64,000 nt of DNA from Sisyra terminalis (lineage: Eukaryota; Arthropoda; Insecta; Neuroptera; Sisyridae). Under the pieces are notes generated by a model that saw nothing but the letters and a program-made list of their open reading frames with translations, had not been told where the DNA came from and ran no database searches. The stretch is from the NCBI GenBank assembly GCA_958496175.1, contig OY292275.1, positions 54,451,701 to 54,515,700 on the forward strand, in the 5' to 3' direction. How positions within the stretch are numbered: position 1 is the first letter of the stretch; each line of letters begins with the position of its first letter. Made by a program: the position numbers and the translations under genes. This document shows positions 37,140-49,640 of the stretch, one piece after another.

Positions 37140-37640
37140 ATCATGTCATTTTTCCGAGACACCCAATAGTTTGTACCAATTGCATGTACATTCATTAAAA
37201 CAGTGATCCATTCCGAATGCACTTGCATCCGCGGATGGATGACAACCAAAGAGATAGTCTCCATCGAACACCTGGTCCTCGTATGCCAACCAACTCGCCA
37301 TTTCCTTCAACCACAAAAACGAGCCAAACTGAATGAAATTGCAACGGCAACAATTCGCGGAATGCCTCCACTCACCATTCCATAAAAATACCGCATAGCC
37401 ACTCCATATTTATGGAAAATGCAATAAAATGCAATCAAACGTGCTCAACTTCAATATTATTATGACGCAAATATCCATATTTTGTCGATAAAAGACGTCG
37501 CCACAAACGCAAACGAACGCATACAGGTGGACATTTCACGATTCATTGTTGCAGTTTTCATGAATGATTGCAATTTATTGCATTTACTTGTGCAGCCAAT
37601 GCCTTATTGAATGCAACGCTTCAATGAACTGCACAAGTCC
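37140..37640. promoter_or_regulatory. Candidate conserved non-coding / cis-regulatory segment
   Basis: No element ends, repeats or plausible frames. Complexity is higher than in neighbouring sequence, with clustered motifs: CATAAAT and TTTATGG (Caudal/Abd-B-like), CAGGTG (E-box), repeated TGCATTT/AATGCAA octamer-like sites and TTATTGCATTT. This is inference from composition and motif clustering only. Confidence 0.25.
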
Positions 37641-38607
37641 ATACCTTGTTTCTACCGCAATGGTACATTTTTTTCTTCCATCCAATTAAAAAAAACCTCA
37701 AGAGATCTTCCACTCGATAGCAAATGATAATTTTTTAATTAATATTATTTGTCTTAAATATTTAGATGCGAACGATAACACCATTGTTTCAGGTGTGTGC
37801 AAATGAACGAATCCGACAAATGATGCCTTTATTAACCAATAAAGATATTTAAACTTTTTCATCTTTTAAATGAACCAATCAACGATAACAATCCGGCTTG
37901 AATGACCAAAAAAAAAAAATAGTCAAGAAATAGTTACCAGTTTTTGCCGCTGGTTTCATTTCATTTTATAAATACAAAAAAAAATACAAATTAATTCATT
38001 AAAACATTTAATTAGAGTAATTTGTTGAAACCTTTTAATTAAATTGACCTACATTAATGAACCGAATAATTAATTTATTCGTAAAAACCGATAAAATGAA
38101 CGTTAACAGTGAAAGAGAAAAAGGTAAATTTTGTAGGGAAAAATTTAATCAATTTACTTTATATTCAATGTACTAAACATTGTAAAGTTTTTCCTCTATA
38201 ATCTTTGCGATTTTCGTTAAATTTTCTTCAGTGATTTCTTTTAAGATTCTTACGTATTCTTTGAAGCCAGTTTCTGAAGTTTGAAAAGACTAAATCATTT
38301 TATTTTTATCAGTTTTATATTGTAATTTAAAAAGAAACAAGCAAATGGAAAACTTTTGAATTGCTTTGTTGTAAATCTCCAATCTTCTTTTATTACTAAA
38401 TTTAGAAATGAATTTTAGATAATCACACAAAAAGATTAAAGCACTAAATTTCCTATTTTGAAATAAATATAGTTTAATCTCAATTGTTCATGAGACGTAT
38501 ACCCTTTATACCATTGCACCATAGCATGCACCACCAAAATCGCTACATGTGCCATCTATTGGTAGCTTTGTAAATCGAAAAAAGCTCATTGGAAATAGGT
38601 CTATTAA

Positions 38608-39518
38608 GGTGGTCCTTATTTAGGGTTTGTCCGAATTTTTTTTCACGATAGCCCCTAAATCGGTTCTAAAACTATTAAAAAAAATTCATGCCAAGTTATA
38701 GATCTTAATTTTAATTTTAACCCGACCCCCCCGACAGCCAAAGTTTTAAATGGAAATAACACGGGAAAAGTTCTGTTGAATTTTTGAAACTTTTTTTCAT
38801 CATGAAATAATGAACAGATCATGTCGACCAATGACAATTCTTATAGCAAATTTAACGTTCTACAAAAAAGGTCTCTTATGATTTTTTGCGAACTCTAACG
38901 GTTTCTGTAATACAATGTATTACAGTTGGTTAAAAACCATCGTCAAATGTTTCCTGATGCGCTAAAAAAATCTGTAATAACTTCATAATAGTATCGATGT
39001 TAAAAAAAATGATAATAAAAGTATTTTTTGTAATTTATTGAAGTTTTGATAGTCGATTTTTTAAATAAAATAATACTTTTCTTTCAGAGCATGCGTGAAG
39101 ATAAAAAAAGTCGTCTAAGTTATAGATTATTATATTTTTTTCATTTTTAAATCAATAAACGACGGTAGAAATAGAAAAATCGTAAAATTGACTTAAGCTT
39201 CAAATATGACCTTAAATAACTCAGAAACCGTTAGAGTTCGCAAAAAATCATAAGAGACCTTTTTTGTAGAACGTTAAATTTGGTATAAGAATTGTCATTG
39301 GTCGACATGATCTGTTCATTATTTCATGATGAAAAAAAATTTCAAAAAATCAACAGAACTTTTCCCGTGTTATTTCCATTTAAAACTTTGGCTGTCGGGG
39401 GGTCGGGTTAAAATTAAAATTAAGATCTATAGCTTGGCATGCATTTTTTTAATAGATTTAGAACCGATTTAGGATTATCGTGAAAAAAAATTCGGAAAAA
39501 CCCTAAATAAGGACCACC
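38608..39518. mobile_element. 911-bp fold-back element with GGTGGTCC ends
   Basis: Begins GGTGGTCCTTATTTAGGG and ends CCCTAAATAAGGACCACC; flanks are TTAA (38604-38607) and CTAA (39519-39522), suggesting a TTAA target. The arms are highly complementary for several hundred bases and include GTTCTACAAAAAAGGTCTC and its reverse. Non-coding. Confidence 0.8.
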
Positions 39519-39522
39519 CTAA

Positions 39523-41159
39523 GGTGTATATTATACATTGTAATGTTGTTATTAGTTTTCATAGTTCAAATGGCAGAGCCGGTGCTAAAGATGTTGGCCG
39601 TCCGTGTACAAAAACCTAATATGCCGCACCTTCTAGAAATTTTTTCCGGAAAATCCGGAAAAACTTATTTTAATTTTTAAAAGAATTATTTAATTTTAAT
39701 CGACGAAAAACAAAGACCAACATTTAGACTAAGATTCTGTAGTTATATTTTACATTCCCTTAGATTCAGCACTACAAAACCGTTGGTCATCTTTCGAAAA
39801 ATCTTTCTTGATTTATTTTTTGTTTGAACATTTAATATTCATCACTTGTTGAAACAAGAGAACATCATTTTTGATCGATATTTTGATTGAAAGATGTGAT
39901 TAACTTTCTTATTTATGTTTTAATTAAATTTATGCAAAATTTATATAAAAAAAAACCCTAAGCAGAGCAACAACGATGTGCGATTTATGTTGACATTTCA
40001 ATTAAGATTAACGGCCCATTACTGAAATTTATTTAAATTGAATTTCAGAAGCGCAATCGCTGCCAATTGACAAATAAATGACCGAAACACAATTTAAAAT
40101 GACCAATTGTCTTTATTTACGACAGCATAGTATAGGACCACAGAAATAGGAAAGCTAAAGAGAGATTTAGCCTCAAAAACAATTAGGGGTGAAAAGTTAG
40201 ATGGTGGATGGTTTTTTTTATATTTATTTTGTAATGTATTTATTAAAAGATTTACTGCGGAAAAAGTGTATAAAAATTTGCATATGTCATGCACGTGTAT
40301 ATGAAATAAGCTGGAAGATTTAAGGTGGATTTTTATTTTTATTTTTTATGAAAAGTAATTTTAAAAAAATCGCAAGCACACACGACGTTGTACACAGCTT
40401 GTCTCATCTGTCAGTATGTGTTTTTATTTTTTACATTTATCTTCACTTGATTGTAGTATCGCTTTTTGCCATCCGGTTCTTAAAATCAACTTTGAAATTC
40501 GTTGAAAAATTGCATTTGTGATCATCTGCTGTTTCAATTCCGTGCAGATGCAAAACATTTTTTCGATCATTTTATTTGCAATGAATTTGCGATTACGATC
40601 GATGCAGGCTTTACATTATGTATACACTTTCCATTAGGTTTAATCGAGACCATCGGTATGCTAGCGGTTAATAATTATATCAATTATTACTTTCAATAAT
40701 TGTAATTTTATTGGAAATTATTTAAAACCGTTTTAATTAGAAACTGAAAAGAATTGAGTACATAGTCACAAAGTGGATACCTTCTTTTGTGTTCAGAATT
40801 CAGTTTAATTGAAATTACTTTCAAAAAGGTGCCAACTTATTTTATTATATATATATATGTAACTATACACATATTGTATTCAATCAATTGGTTAAAAAAG
40901 GGGATAACTCCAACTAAATTGTTGAAAAATTTATATCAAATTAAAACTGCAATGTCTTGAAAATTTTTCCAAGAAAAACTGCTAATAATTCGATTTACAA
41001 GTAAGGTTTTATCACCAAAAAAAAAGTGCTAAAGGGATCATAAAGGCTGCAAATCAACCACAGCTAAAGACCCAAAAACCCAAACTTAGGACAGGCCAAA
41101 ATAAACCATGCAATTGATCATTCGAACTTCTGAATGATACAAAACTTCATGGAAACTAA
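39523..41159. other. AT-rich sequence, possible regulatory block at 40440-40700
   Basis: 40440-40700 contains non-repetitive, more balanced sequence (CATCTGCTGTTTCAATTCC, GATCGATGCAGGC) with an open frame that starts on a non-ATG codon. No family recognised. Confidence 0.3.
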
Positions 41160-42115
41160 ATTCAATTTTAAAATGCCTTTCGCGGCTATAATTACCCAAA
41201 GAAACGAATGGCAAGAGGAAAATAAAATAAATCCAGGGGATATAGTATGGTTATCACTAACAGATCAAAGACAAACGATAGGATAGGCACTGGAATACGG
41301 GATGAAAAGCCCAGAAAACGAATAGTCGTAGATCTAAGGAAAATATCCACATAAGTCCAAGCAGAAATCCACGCCATCGTTATGTCATATGCCTACTGGA
41401 AAATATTTTTTTTATAAATATATATAAATCGGCCATCAGGATCTAGGTCCTATAATCCGATTTGATGACCGGAGCTGACGTGATGGAGATCACTCCCAGT
41501 GGAGAAATCTCTCTATGCCTCTATTTGATCACTAGGCACTTTTCTTAGGAAAATATGAGAAGAAAATATTATAATAAAATGATAGGAGTCGTTTTCGGTA
41601 GTCAAGCCGCAATTAAAGCGATCCAATATCACCAAACGAACTCCAAATTGGTCAGGGAATGCAAAATATTTTTCACCCAATTGGTGAAATCCAACAAAGT
41701 AACATTTACTTCGGAGCCTGGACATTCTGGTAGTAAGGAAACGAAAAGGCAGGTGGGATTGCAAGGGTAAGTTTAAATATACCACTTATGAGTTCAGAAC
41801 CGGCTATAGGAGAGCCGAGTTTAACCAAGGTGTACAACAATAAATCTAGTAACCGAATGGACTAAAAATGAGCCAATAAAATGTAGTAATCATTACTCAG
41901 GAGGCAAATTTTCAAAGGTAAAGAAGCATCTGAAAGGTCATAATAAAAGACTTCTAAATCTTGGTAGAAGGATACCAGAATGTTAGTAAATCTATCAAGA
42001 GGGGACTAAATTTAAGAAAGCACCTCGAAATTATAGAGAAAAATACTGAATCAAATGATTAATCGCCGTTGGATTATTTTCTTTGGGGTGACGAGAAAAC
42101 CCAGATCTATGAGAA
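41160..42115 (+). pseudogene. RNase H / transposase-tail chimera, tandem copy A
   Basis: Decayed mosaic. The first part is an RNase H domain of the kind found at the 3' end of jockey-like retrotransposon ORF2: VQAEIHAIV near 41360, SQAAIKAIQ near 41600, and EPGHSGSKE near 41715, a worn form of the WVPGHxGIxGNE signature. It ends with SPLDYFLWG near 42067, the C-terminal signature of IS630/Tc1/mariner-like transposases. An insertion of about 150 bp (about 41395-41550) splits the RNase H part. Frames are broken several times. Copy B follows directly with the same two parts in the same order, so the junction predates the duplication. Confidence 0.6.
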
Positions 42116-42900
42116 TAATCCACAGGAATAGAGGATGAAGAGCCCGGAAAACCATTAGTCGTAAGCCTAGGAAAAATACCCACAATATTCCAAGCAAAGA
42201 TTCACGCCATCATCATATGCGTAGAGGCAAATATGAGAAGAAAATAAAATAAAACGACAAAAATCTTTATCGATAGCCAAGCCGAAATCCAAACTGTTCT
42301 GGGAATGCAAATTATTCTTCACCTACTTGGCGACATCCAATAAAGTAACACTAGTTTGGGTGCCAGGACATCCTGGTATTAAAGGTAACGAAGTGGCAGG
42401 TAGGTATGCAAAGGTAGGTTTAAATATGCCACTTATGGGTCCAGAACCGGCTATAGAAGTGCCAATATCCACAACACCAACTCGTATAGCCGAATGGATT
42501 CAAAATGAGGAAATAAAATGTTGCAATAAGTACTCAGTAGGCAAATTCTCAAAGAAACCTCTGAAAGATCATAATAAAAGACATCTTAACTTAGGAGAAA
42601 CCATAGATCTATCAACAGGACACTAAAGTAGAGAAAGCATCTTCGAACTATAGGGAAAAATATTAAGTCAAGTGAAGACAGATCATGTGATTTATCATTG
42701 TTAGATTATTTTGTTAGGGGTTACATGAAAAGTGGGATGTATAAGAATAATCCACAGTCGATTACAGAACTGAAGAATGAAATTGTCCGTGTCATTGATA
42801 AAATAGGACTTTAATTATATCGAAACGTCATAGAAAATTTTAACAAGAGTGGATATCTGTGGTAATGCAAGAAAAGGCAAATATGCAAATATGATATTAA
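42116..42900 (+). pseudogene. RNase H / transposase-tail chimera, tandem copy B
   Basis: Second unit of the tandem pair, better preserved. The frame 42327-42626 reads VTLVWVPGHPGIKGNEVAGRY, with the RNase H C-terminal signature; the usual GNExAD aspartate is changed to glycine, so the active site is lost. After the stop, near 42690-42810, LLDYF, KNNPQSITELKNEIVRVID and (past a stop) RNVIENF follow, matching the C-terminus of a mariner/Tc1-like transposase. Unlike copy A, no insertion interrupts the RNase H part. Confidence 0.65.
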
Positions 42901-43076
42901 ATCTACAAATATCATAACTATGTCTTTTCCAAACTGTTTAATTATAAAAGTGGCGGCGCCCTAGGACATCACAGTTCTTTTATTAAGGCACCGTGAAAAT
43001 TTTCCTATACAAAGTACGTTAGGAAAGGGATACAAGGCTAACGTAAATTTGACCAGTATTTTACGTTCATGTAAGC

Positions 43077-43508
43077 CAGGGGTTCAAAATTTGTGGATCT
43101 TTGGGTCTAAGTTTCAATAATTCAAACAAAAAAGAAGTAAAATCTGGTAATAGGAACCGATTTCATAAATTGTAAAAAATATGTGCCTAAATTTGATTTT
43201 TTTTTTTCAATTTTAATGATAAAGAATATGAGGCTTTAAATTCTTCAGAATATGGCTGCATAAACCATAAAGGTTTTCGACTCCTGATGTAAGCTATACC
43301 GGAGTGAACTTGGTACGAGCACTTTACGGGAAACCTTAGTGCCCAAAAGCGGGTTCCTTACGTAGGTTCCTTCGGTACGCTTTAGTATATGGGACAGTTG
43401 TAAGTTGGATTTTTGTGCATTGGTTTTCCCTGAGATTTGATGTGGGACGTCGCGGAAAAATTCTGATACATTAAGGCGCCGGAAACCGAAAAAGTTTGGA
43501 AACCCCAC
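43077..43508. mobile_element. Possible hAT-like element
   Basis: CAGGGGTTCAAAATTTGTGG at the left and AAAAAGTTTGGAAACCCCAC at the right are inverted and hAT-like, and the interior is GC-richer than the flanks. The right terminus lacks the expected CTG and no 8-bp duplication was found. Confidence 0.35.
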
Positions 43509-43868
43509 TCATAACTAGTACTTCAATTATTAATAAAAACTTTTTCAAAATGAATGGAAGTTATGTGTTTTATTTAATCTTTAAAAAAAAACACGGAATT
43601 TAAAACTATATTCCACTATACTCTTGGATAAAATTAATTTACTTCAATCATACAAGAATGAGAATCTATTTAGAGCGATTGTTCTGTTCTGATTATTACG
43701 GAAGTATAAATGATAGATTTCAACTTCACAATCTCAATTTTCGAAATGTCTGCAAAGCAGAGTGATGTCATAACGGAGTTGTGCGCTACACCAATGAAGC
43801 CCAAGTAATCGGGAAAAAGGGCAAAAAATTTTGAGAAAAAAATTTCCATTTCAATATCGCTGGAAGAC

Positions 43869-44108
43869 ATGTTTTCGATAGATCTGATGTCAGAATGTCG
43901 GCCGGCTCACGCCTGCTTTTACTTGCCATACATTATTGTAATTGATAATTACAAGGATAGGCTGAACATTGAACGCCAGCGGCTCCGGGACCAAATACCA
44001 ACATGGGTACCCACCTGCCTCAACCGCGCGACTCGACCCAAAGAAGCCAACGTTCTCGAGGAAATAATGGACTCTAATCGCTGTTGCTGGATGCCGCGTG
44101 TAGGATGA
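43869..44108 (+). CDS. Unassigned 79-codon ORF in a GC-richer island (possible exon)
   Basis: ATG at 43869; the downstream half has GC-rich third codon positions (for example CGC CAG CGG CTC CGG GAC), unlike the surrounding AT-rich DNA. The reading frame is rich in Arg, Glu and Asp after residue 30 (YKDRLNIERQRLRDQ). No domain recognised. It could be a first exon, a TE gag scrap or chance. A divergent ATG frame with AAAC before its start (43673-43870, minus) overlaps the same start point; at most one is likely real. Confidence 0.22.
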   Translation: MFSIDLMSECRPAHACFYLPYIIVIDNYKDRLNIERQRLRDQIPTWVPTCLNRATRPKEANVLEEIMDSNRCCWMPRVG

Positions 44109-44169
44109 TGTCTTCGGTCAATATTTTTCGAGATTAAACCCGCAGTCTAAATTTAGAACATCAAAAAAA

Positions 44170-45852
44170 AAAAAAAAAAAACAAGAAACTAATTGACCGA
44201 AAGTCTCGATCGATCGATTGGAATATTTTTAATAATATTTTGATTACTTGCATCATTTCTGGTGCTCCGTTTAACGTTCGTTGAAGAAAGATTATCGTGA
44301 ATTGATAATTCATTTAAATTATAATTCATATTGGTACTGAACTACGGCCATGTGTGGGCATCGATTTGAATGTTTATTTGGGTGTATACTTGTGTCTGTT
44401 TAAATTAAAATCTCGTATATTTTAAAAGGTACACAACCTGAAATTCCATACGATTTAATAAACACTCCAATGATAATCACATTATTTCCAAATCAAATTT
44501 AAACATAAAAGAATCAAAATCAAATTATTCAAATTTTTGATTTAATACCTCAATGCTTTCAACAGCCTCAACCCAAATTCCCAAAGCTTCAATGTAAATC
44601 ATTAGTATTCATTATAGTTGTAGAAAATTCGCCTTTAAAACTACCAAAAAAAAAAATTTATTAACACAAAAAACATTTGAGAATTTTTTCTTTCATTAAT
44701 TAAATTAATTTTTCTTCTAAGTTTATTGATTGGAAAAAATCCGGCTGTTTATTCGGTTAATCGGTCAGGGTAATTAATTTTTATGCCCAACATCTAATTA
44801 GGGACCACTCACTGAGTGTTCGGCTCGAATATGGAAAGAAATTTCTAAAAATTTCAATTTCTTCGACAAACTTTGCGTTGGGAAAAATAATTAGTATGGA
44901 AATCGATTCGATTGGTAATCAAAAGTAATTTTCGGTAAAATTAATGCATGTATCATAAACCAATCAATATTTAAGTAGTTATAAAATTCCTATTGATTTT
45001 TTTTCTGGACTAAGGTATTTAGGTAGAAGGTTGAAAAATATAAGTAAGTTTTGAATTTTTGCCTCCAAATCAGTTACAATTACGTCAAAATTTAGAATTC
45101 CTGAAAACATTTTGGCCTGAATGTTAAAACTCCCATAATTAGCAATTTTATATAGAAAATACGAAGTACCTACTTATGAAGGATAACTAAATTTAGCCAA
45201 AAAGTTTTCAGATATCATATAGTTAATCCTAGTTCTAATTTTATTCAACTGGTACTAGAGTGTTCAAATTCTATGAACTTCCAGCCGAATTTACGCTTTT
45301 CCCTGTGATCTAAACGAAATGTGCCACTTGAAAGCACAAAAAATGGGAAAAATTGGGTTAACACGTTCTTCAATTAGAAAACTTTAACTTGATAAAGAAA
45401 ATGAGTATGTCAAAATGTATTCTATAGACAGAAGTTTAAATACTTTGTACTTTTGTACCTTAACTCCAATAGTCAAAGAGATTCAAATGCCACAGGATAT
45501 TTCCTTTTTTCTTCCCCACAAATTCCCCAATTTACCGTGACTTTCCAGACCAAAATTCCTGATTTTCCCTGACCTTAATTGAAAACTGCTCGACTTAAAA
45601 CTTTGATCAATTTTCCCGTAAATCAATGGCATATCTTATTTCACTTGCCATATTCACCGAATTACCTCGCCCAAAATATCACTTATTTCGATCCTTCTTC
45701 TTCTTCTTCGTTTCGGGGGGCTTCTTCAAAGAGTTCCTCTCTCATATATGGGTAAATCGTACATGTGACGTCAAATAGAAATAAGAAAAAACCAGTGTAA
45801 GGTAATATAAAAATCCAATTTTGCAATACATTATGGGAAATATGTTAAGCTA
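44170..45852. other. AT-rich sequence after a poly-A run
   Basis: Begins with an 18-A tract at about 44164-44181, which may mark the 3' end of an old retroposed sequence. No genes. A CTT microsatellite lies near 45698-45712. Confidence 0.35.
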
Positions 45853-46240
45853 TAGCGCCGCCACAAGTGTGTTTAGAATACTAACTAACCGAAACTATGC
45901 AAGGTTTATAAATTACATAGGTTGCCTCATTAGAAAAAGAAATGACGTCATTCGATGAATTTTGAAATTTGAATAAGTCTGAAGACATATACGAATTTCT
46001 TCTGGATACGCCACGTAGCGCATGAGGCCACCATGGAAACTATGTTCTTTTATGTTAACTATCAAAGTTAGTACTCTAAGCACACCTGCATACGAAGAAT
46101 TTTGAAATTTGAATCAGTCTGAAGATATATATGAATTTCTTCTGGATACCTCACGTAGCGCATGAGGCCACCATGGAAATTAAGTTCTTTTATGTTAACT
46201 ATCAAAGTTAGTACTCTAGATACACTAGTGGCGGTGCCAC
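45853..46240. mobile_element. MITE with GCCGCCAC ends and internal 140-bp tandem repeat
   Basis: GCGCCGCCACAAGTGTG on the left and CACTAGTGGCGGTGCC on the right are inverted ends. The interior contains a 140-bp unit in two direct copies (about 45946-46085 and 46086-46225), each with CACGTAGCGCATGAGGCC. The first carries the full palindrome TGACGTCA (45943-45950). Related sequence at 53830-54028. Confidence 0.6.
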
Positions 46241-47689
46241 ATCTTGATATATTTTCCATCATACATGGCAGGATTGGAATACTTTCTACTAAATAAAGCA
46301 TTTCTGACTTTTCCCATTTTTAGGTAATAAATAATTACCAAAACTCTATGAGATTTCTTAGACTATGCAATAGATTGACTCTAATTGTAAGGATAATAAT
46401 ATTTTTACGTAAAAAAGCAACAAAATTGAGAAGAACAATCCAAAATACCAAGATTATTAATTTTTAGAATAGAATGTAAGAATTTTTTTTCTGTATACTT
46501 CTTTGATCAATACTGGTAGTCTTGGATGTCACCTAGGGAATAAATATACCGTTTACAAGATGATATATGGAAGATGACGTTTATGATATTTATCACAAAC
46601 GGAATACATAATGAAATTCACTTTCATGAATATTTCAAAAATGCTCTAAGTAGTTTCACCCCTATGTTTCTCATAAGTCCACCAAAGCAGAGACTTCTTG
46701 AATTATAACAAAAAAAAAAGAAGAAAACCCTCGACGACGGAAATTTTGATTTACATCCCTAAAAAAATTTACATTTTATACAACGTAATCTTTGTCACGC
46801 AATTAAATTCGCTTTGCATAAAGTTGAGGAAAATCTATTGTGGTCTCTTGGTTACTGTTGTGGGATTGCATAATTTTTCTATAATACTTAACACTAAGGC
46901 AAGGCAATGCAATGCATCGATGAACTTAAGTGCAGAACATGTGTCACAAATCGTAACTGTATGAGTGACAGGATAGGAAATTAAATATCCCCACAGGATA
47001 TTTGGTTACATTACCGTCAATACTTCAACTTATGTATATCTCTTCCCCTATGTGTGGAATTCCGAATCCCTGGTCTGGTTCGTGTCGGTCGTGGGTTGTA
47101 AGCCCCTATCTATTCTCTCGTGTTAACTTATTTATTTATAATGTCTACTATCGTACCTGTTAACGAGTCTAAACAAGATTTAGGGAGGAAACTGTGATGA
47201 ATTTTATTACTGTATACAAAATCGTACAATCTTTAAGACTAATAAAAAAAATGTAATAGTAGAGTCTATCAATCCAATGGACAACCATTGGAGTTCAATT
47301 CCAAATTATAAACGTAAAAATTATTATAAGTTTTCGAATATAAAAGCTCAATAAATCTGTACTACGCTACTGTATCTAGCAATCAGGGATAAATATCATT
47401 ACATTTTTTTTGAATAAAAAATTTTGCCTTCGAAATATACACATTTCAAGACCCTTTTTTCAAACTACAGAAATTTTAGATCACTTCAATAGAAGTACCT
47501 TCTTATCACAATTCGTTCATAATAATTTGGATACTCCCAAAGCTGCTAGGAAAATTTTCATAAAGCAGATTGTCGTTATACATTTGATACTACTTTCTTT
47601 AAATTTAATTCATCAACAATTTTGGTGCATTAAATTAAAAAACTACCCCTACTTTCCACTGTATTTCAAGGGAAAAAAGCACTGCAAAA
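46241..47689. other. AT-rich sequence, one more complex segment
   Basis: 47030-47170 (GGTCTGGTTCGTGTCGGTCG) is GC-richer and may be a TE scrap such as an LTR piece, but no partner or domain was found. Confidence 0.3.
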
Positions 47690-48810
47690 ATCCGACTAGA
47701 ATACAATGTCCACCCTAAAATACTGAACCCTGATATAACTATAAGTATACTCATATTTCTTCAAAGAAAGTTTGTTGAAATTCATCCCTTAATTAGCCAA
47801 TACTGCGGTGAAGTTTTACAAGGAAACTTCAACGTATATTTGTAAATTAAGAAAAAATATTCAGTTTCAAGAATTTTTGAAATTCAGCCCCAAAAATGTA
47901 TAGCAAAAAGAGGTGGTATTAATATATTTATATGAAGCTTACTAATGTATTTTTGTTTAAGTAAAAACTGCACTTTGCATTTTTAAATGTCAAGAAATTA
48001 AAATATATAATTTAACAATAAGCTAAAATAACATATTTTTCGAAGACAAAAACTCAGTTGGTAACTCTATACTATGATATTCTGCACAGCAATTACGAAT
48101 AGGGGATGAATTTTAACAAACGTGCTTTGAATTAAAATCATTTCTTTATAAATATAATTATTTCGGAAGTTTAAGCTGGATGTTATTTCTAAGTCAGTGT
48201 TTTCTAGTACTCTTTTTTAACCATAGCAAAAAATTGGGGTAGTTTTGCAATAAACTAGTAAAAACTTTTATATTATCAATTTAATATTTAATTTTGATAC
48301 ATACAAAGTCATTGGTAAGGCTTTTAACTAAGCAAATTTTATTTATCATTCGATTTCTATGCCTTCAATTTCCATCCCTCAGTCTTTATAATTTTTAAGT
48401 ACAGCCACTAAAACCTTGGTAGTTGTAAAACACCGGTAAATAACATAAAAAATAAGAATTTAATTGAGGAAAATAAATTATAAATTGCAATATAAGGGAA
48501 ATGAATAACCACAATTAAAAAATTTAAATCAAATTTTAGAATATAAGAAAATTGTAGTGTTTATAAGAAAACTACCCCAGTTTCTCATAAAAGTTTGAGA
48601 AAAAAACAATGCTAGAAAAAACTATCTAGGAAATAAAGTCCACCCGAAATTAGCGAACCCTAAAAAAAAACATAAGTTTGGGGTGCGTAAGTACTTAGAA
48701 GGGAAAATTATTAACTCAAAAAAAAAAACATTTGTTGAAATCCATTCCCAAAATTCTTAACTACAGAAGGTGCATTATTCATGCAGAAATTCCAACGATT
48801 CAGTGGGTCA
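47690..48810 (+). repeat. Older, more diverged copies of the same repeat region
   Basis: GTTGAAATTCATCCCTTAATT near 47775 and GTTGAAATCCATTCCC near 48734, each preceded by a CTGAACCCTGA/GCGAACCCTAA block and TCCACCC, indicate further worn repeat units upstream of 48811. Boundaries are unclear. Confidence 0.4.
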
Positions 48811-49640
48811 AATAAAAAATAGGCGTAAGATTTTTTTGCAAAAAATAATCAAACTTCCAGAATTCTATAAGCTCACCCTCAAAACTTACAACAAAAGAGC
48901 GATAGTTTTTAAGATTTCTCAATAAAAATTGAAAAAAATTCCCACGATATTTTTCATCCCTTAAACTAGCCAAATAAGCATCATAAGTTAATGAGATTAT
49001 TACAAAAATTGTATTTTGATATGATATTAAATTTTACGAAAATAAAAACTTCAATACTCTCAAAAAAATTAACAATAACCATCCCCTAAAAAAGCGGATA
49101 TTTAGAAAAGTATGTACAATATATTGTTTTGAGGCGTTTTATTCAAGCAATAATTGCAACTATTTAGTGTGTAAAATAAATAATTGGAATAAGAATTTTT
49201 TGCAAAAAATAATTAAACTTCCAAAGTTCTATAAGTTCATCCTCAAAGACTTACAACAAAAAGTCAAATTTTTTAAAATTTCTCTAAAAAAATTGAAGAA
49301 ACTTCCCACAGTATTTTTCATCCCTTAAGCTAGCCAAATAAGAATGACAATGAGATTCATGAGTTAATGAGATTATTACGAAAATTATATTGGTATAATT
49401 ATTTTTTTTTAACTTTATACTCCACCATTAAATACAAACCGAACCAATTCTAGTGCATCCCTTAAAACTATGAAACAGGATATTTTACCATTTCTATTTA
49501 TTTTTAGTGAAAAATATTTACATATTTTTATTAAAGAGCTACGAAAATAAAAACTTCAATACTCTTGAAGAATTTTTAACAACCATCCCTTAAAAAAGAG
49601 AATATTTAGGAAAGGTACGCACAATATATTGTTTTTTGTA
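48811..49640 (+). repeat. Diverged tandem repeat, two units of ~370-465 bp
   Basis: The unit beginning TTTTTTGCAAAAAATAATC (about 48832) recurs at about 49196; both contain TTACAACAAAA, TTTTTCATCCCTTAA, CTAGCCAAATAAG and GTTAATGAGATTATTAC in the same order, and AAAATAAAAACTTCAATACTC and CAATATATTGTTTT near their ends. The second unit is longer because of inserted AT-rich sequence. Confidence 0.65.

Noticed and set aside
41513..41785. 90-codon minus-strand frame
   Set aside because: Antisense to the RNase H remnant on the plus strand.
44164..44181. Poly-A run as the tail of a processed pseudogene
   Set aside because: The sequence upstream matches no recognisable gene and no flanking target duplication was found.
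47410..47718. 102-codon open frame on the plus strand
   Set aside because: Starts on a non-ATG codon, overlaps the border of the decayed tandem repeat tract, no recognisable domain.
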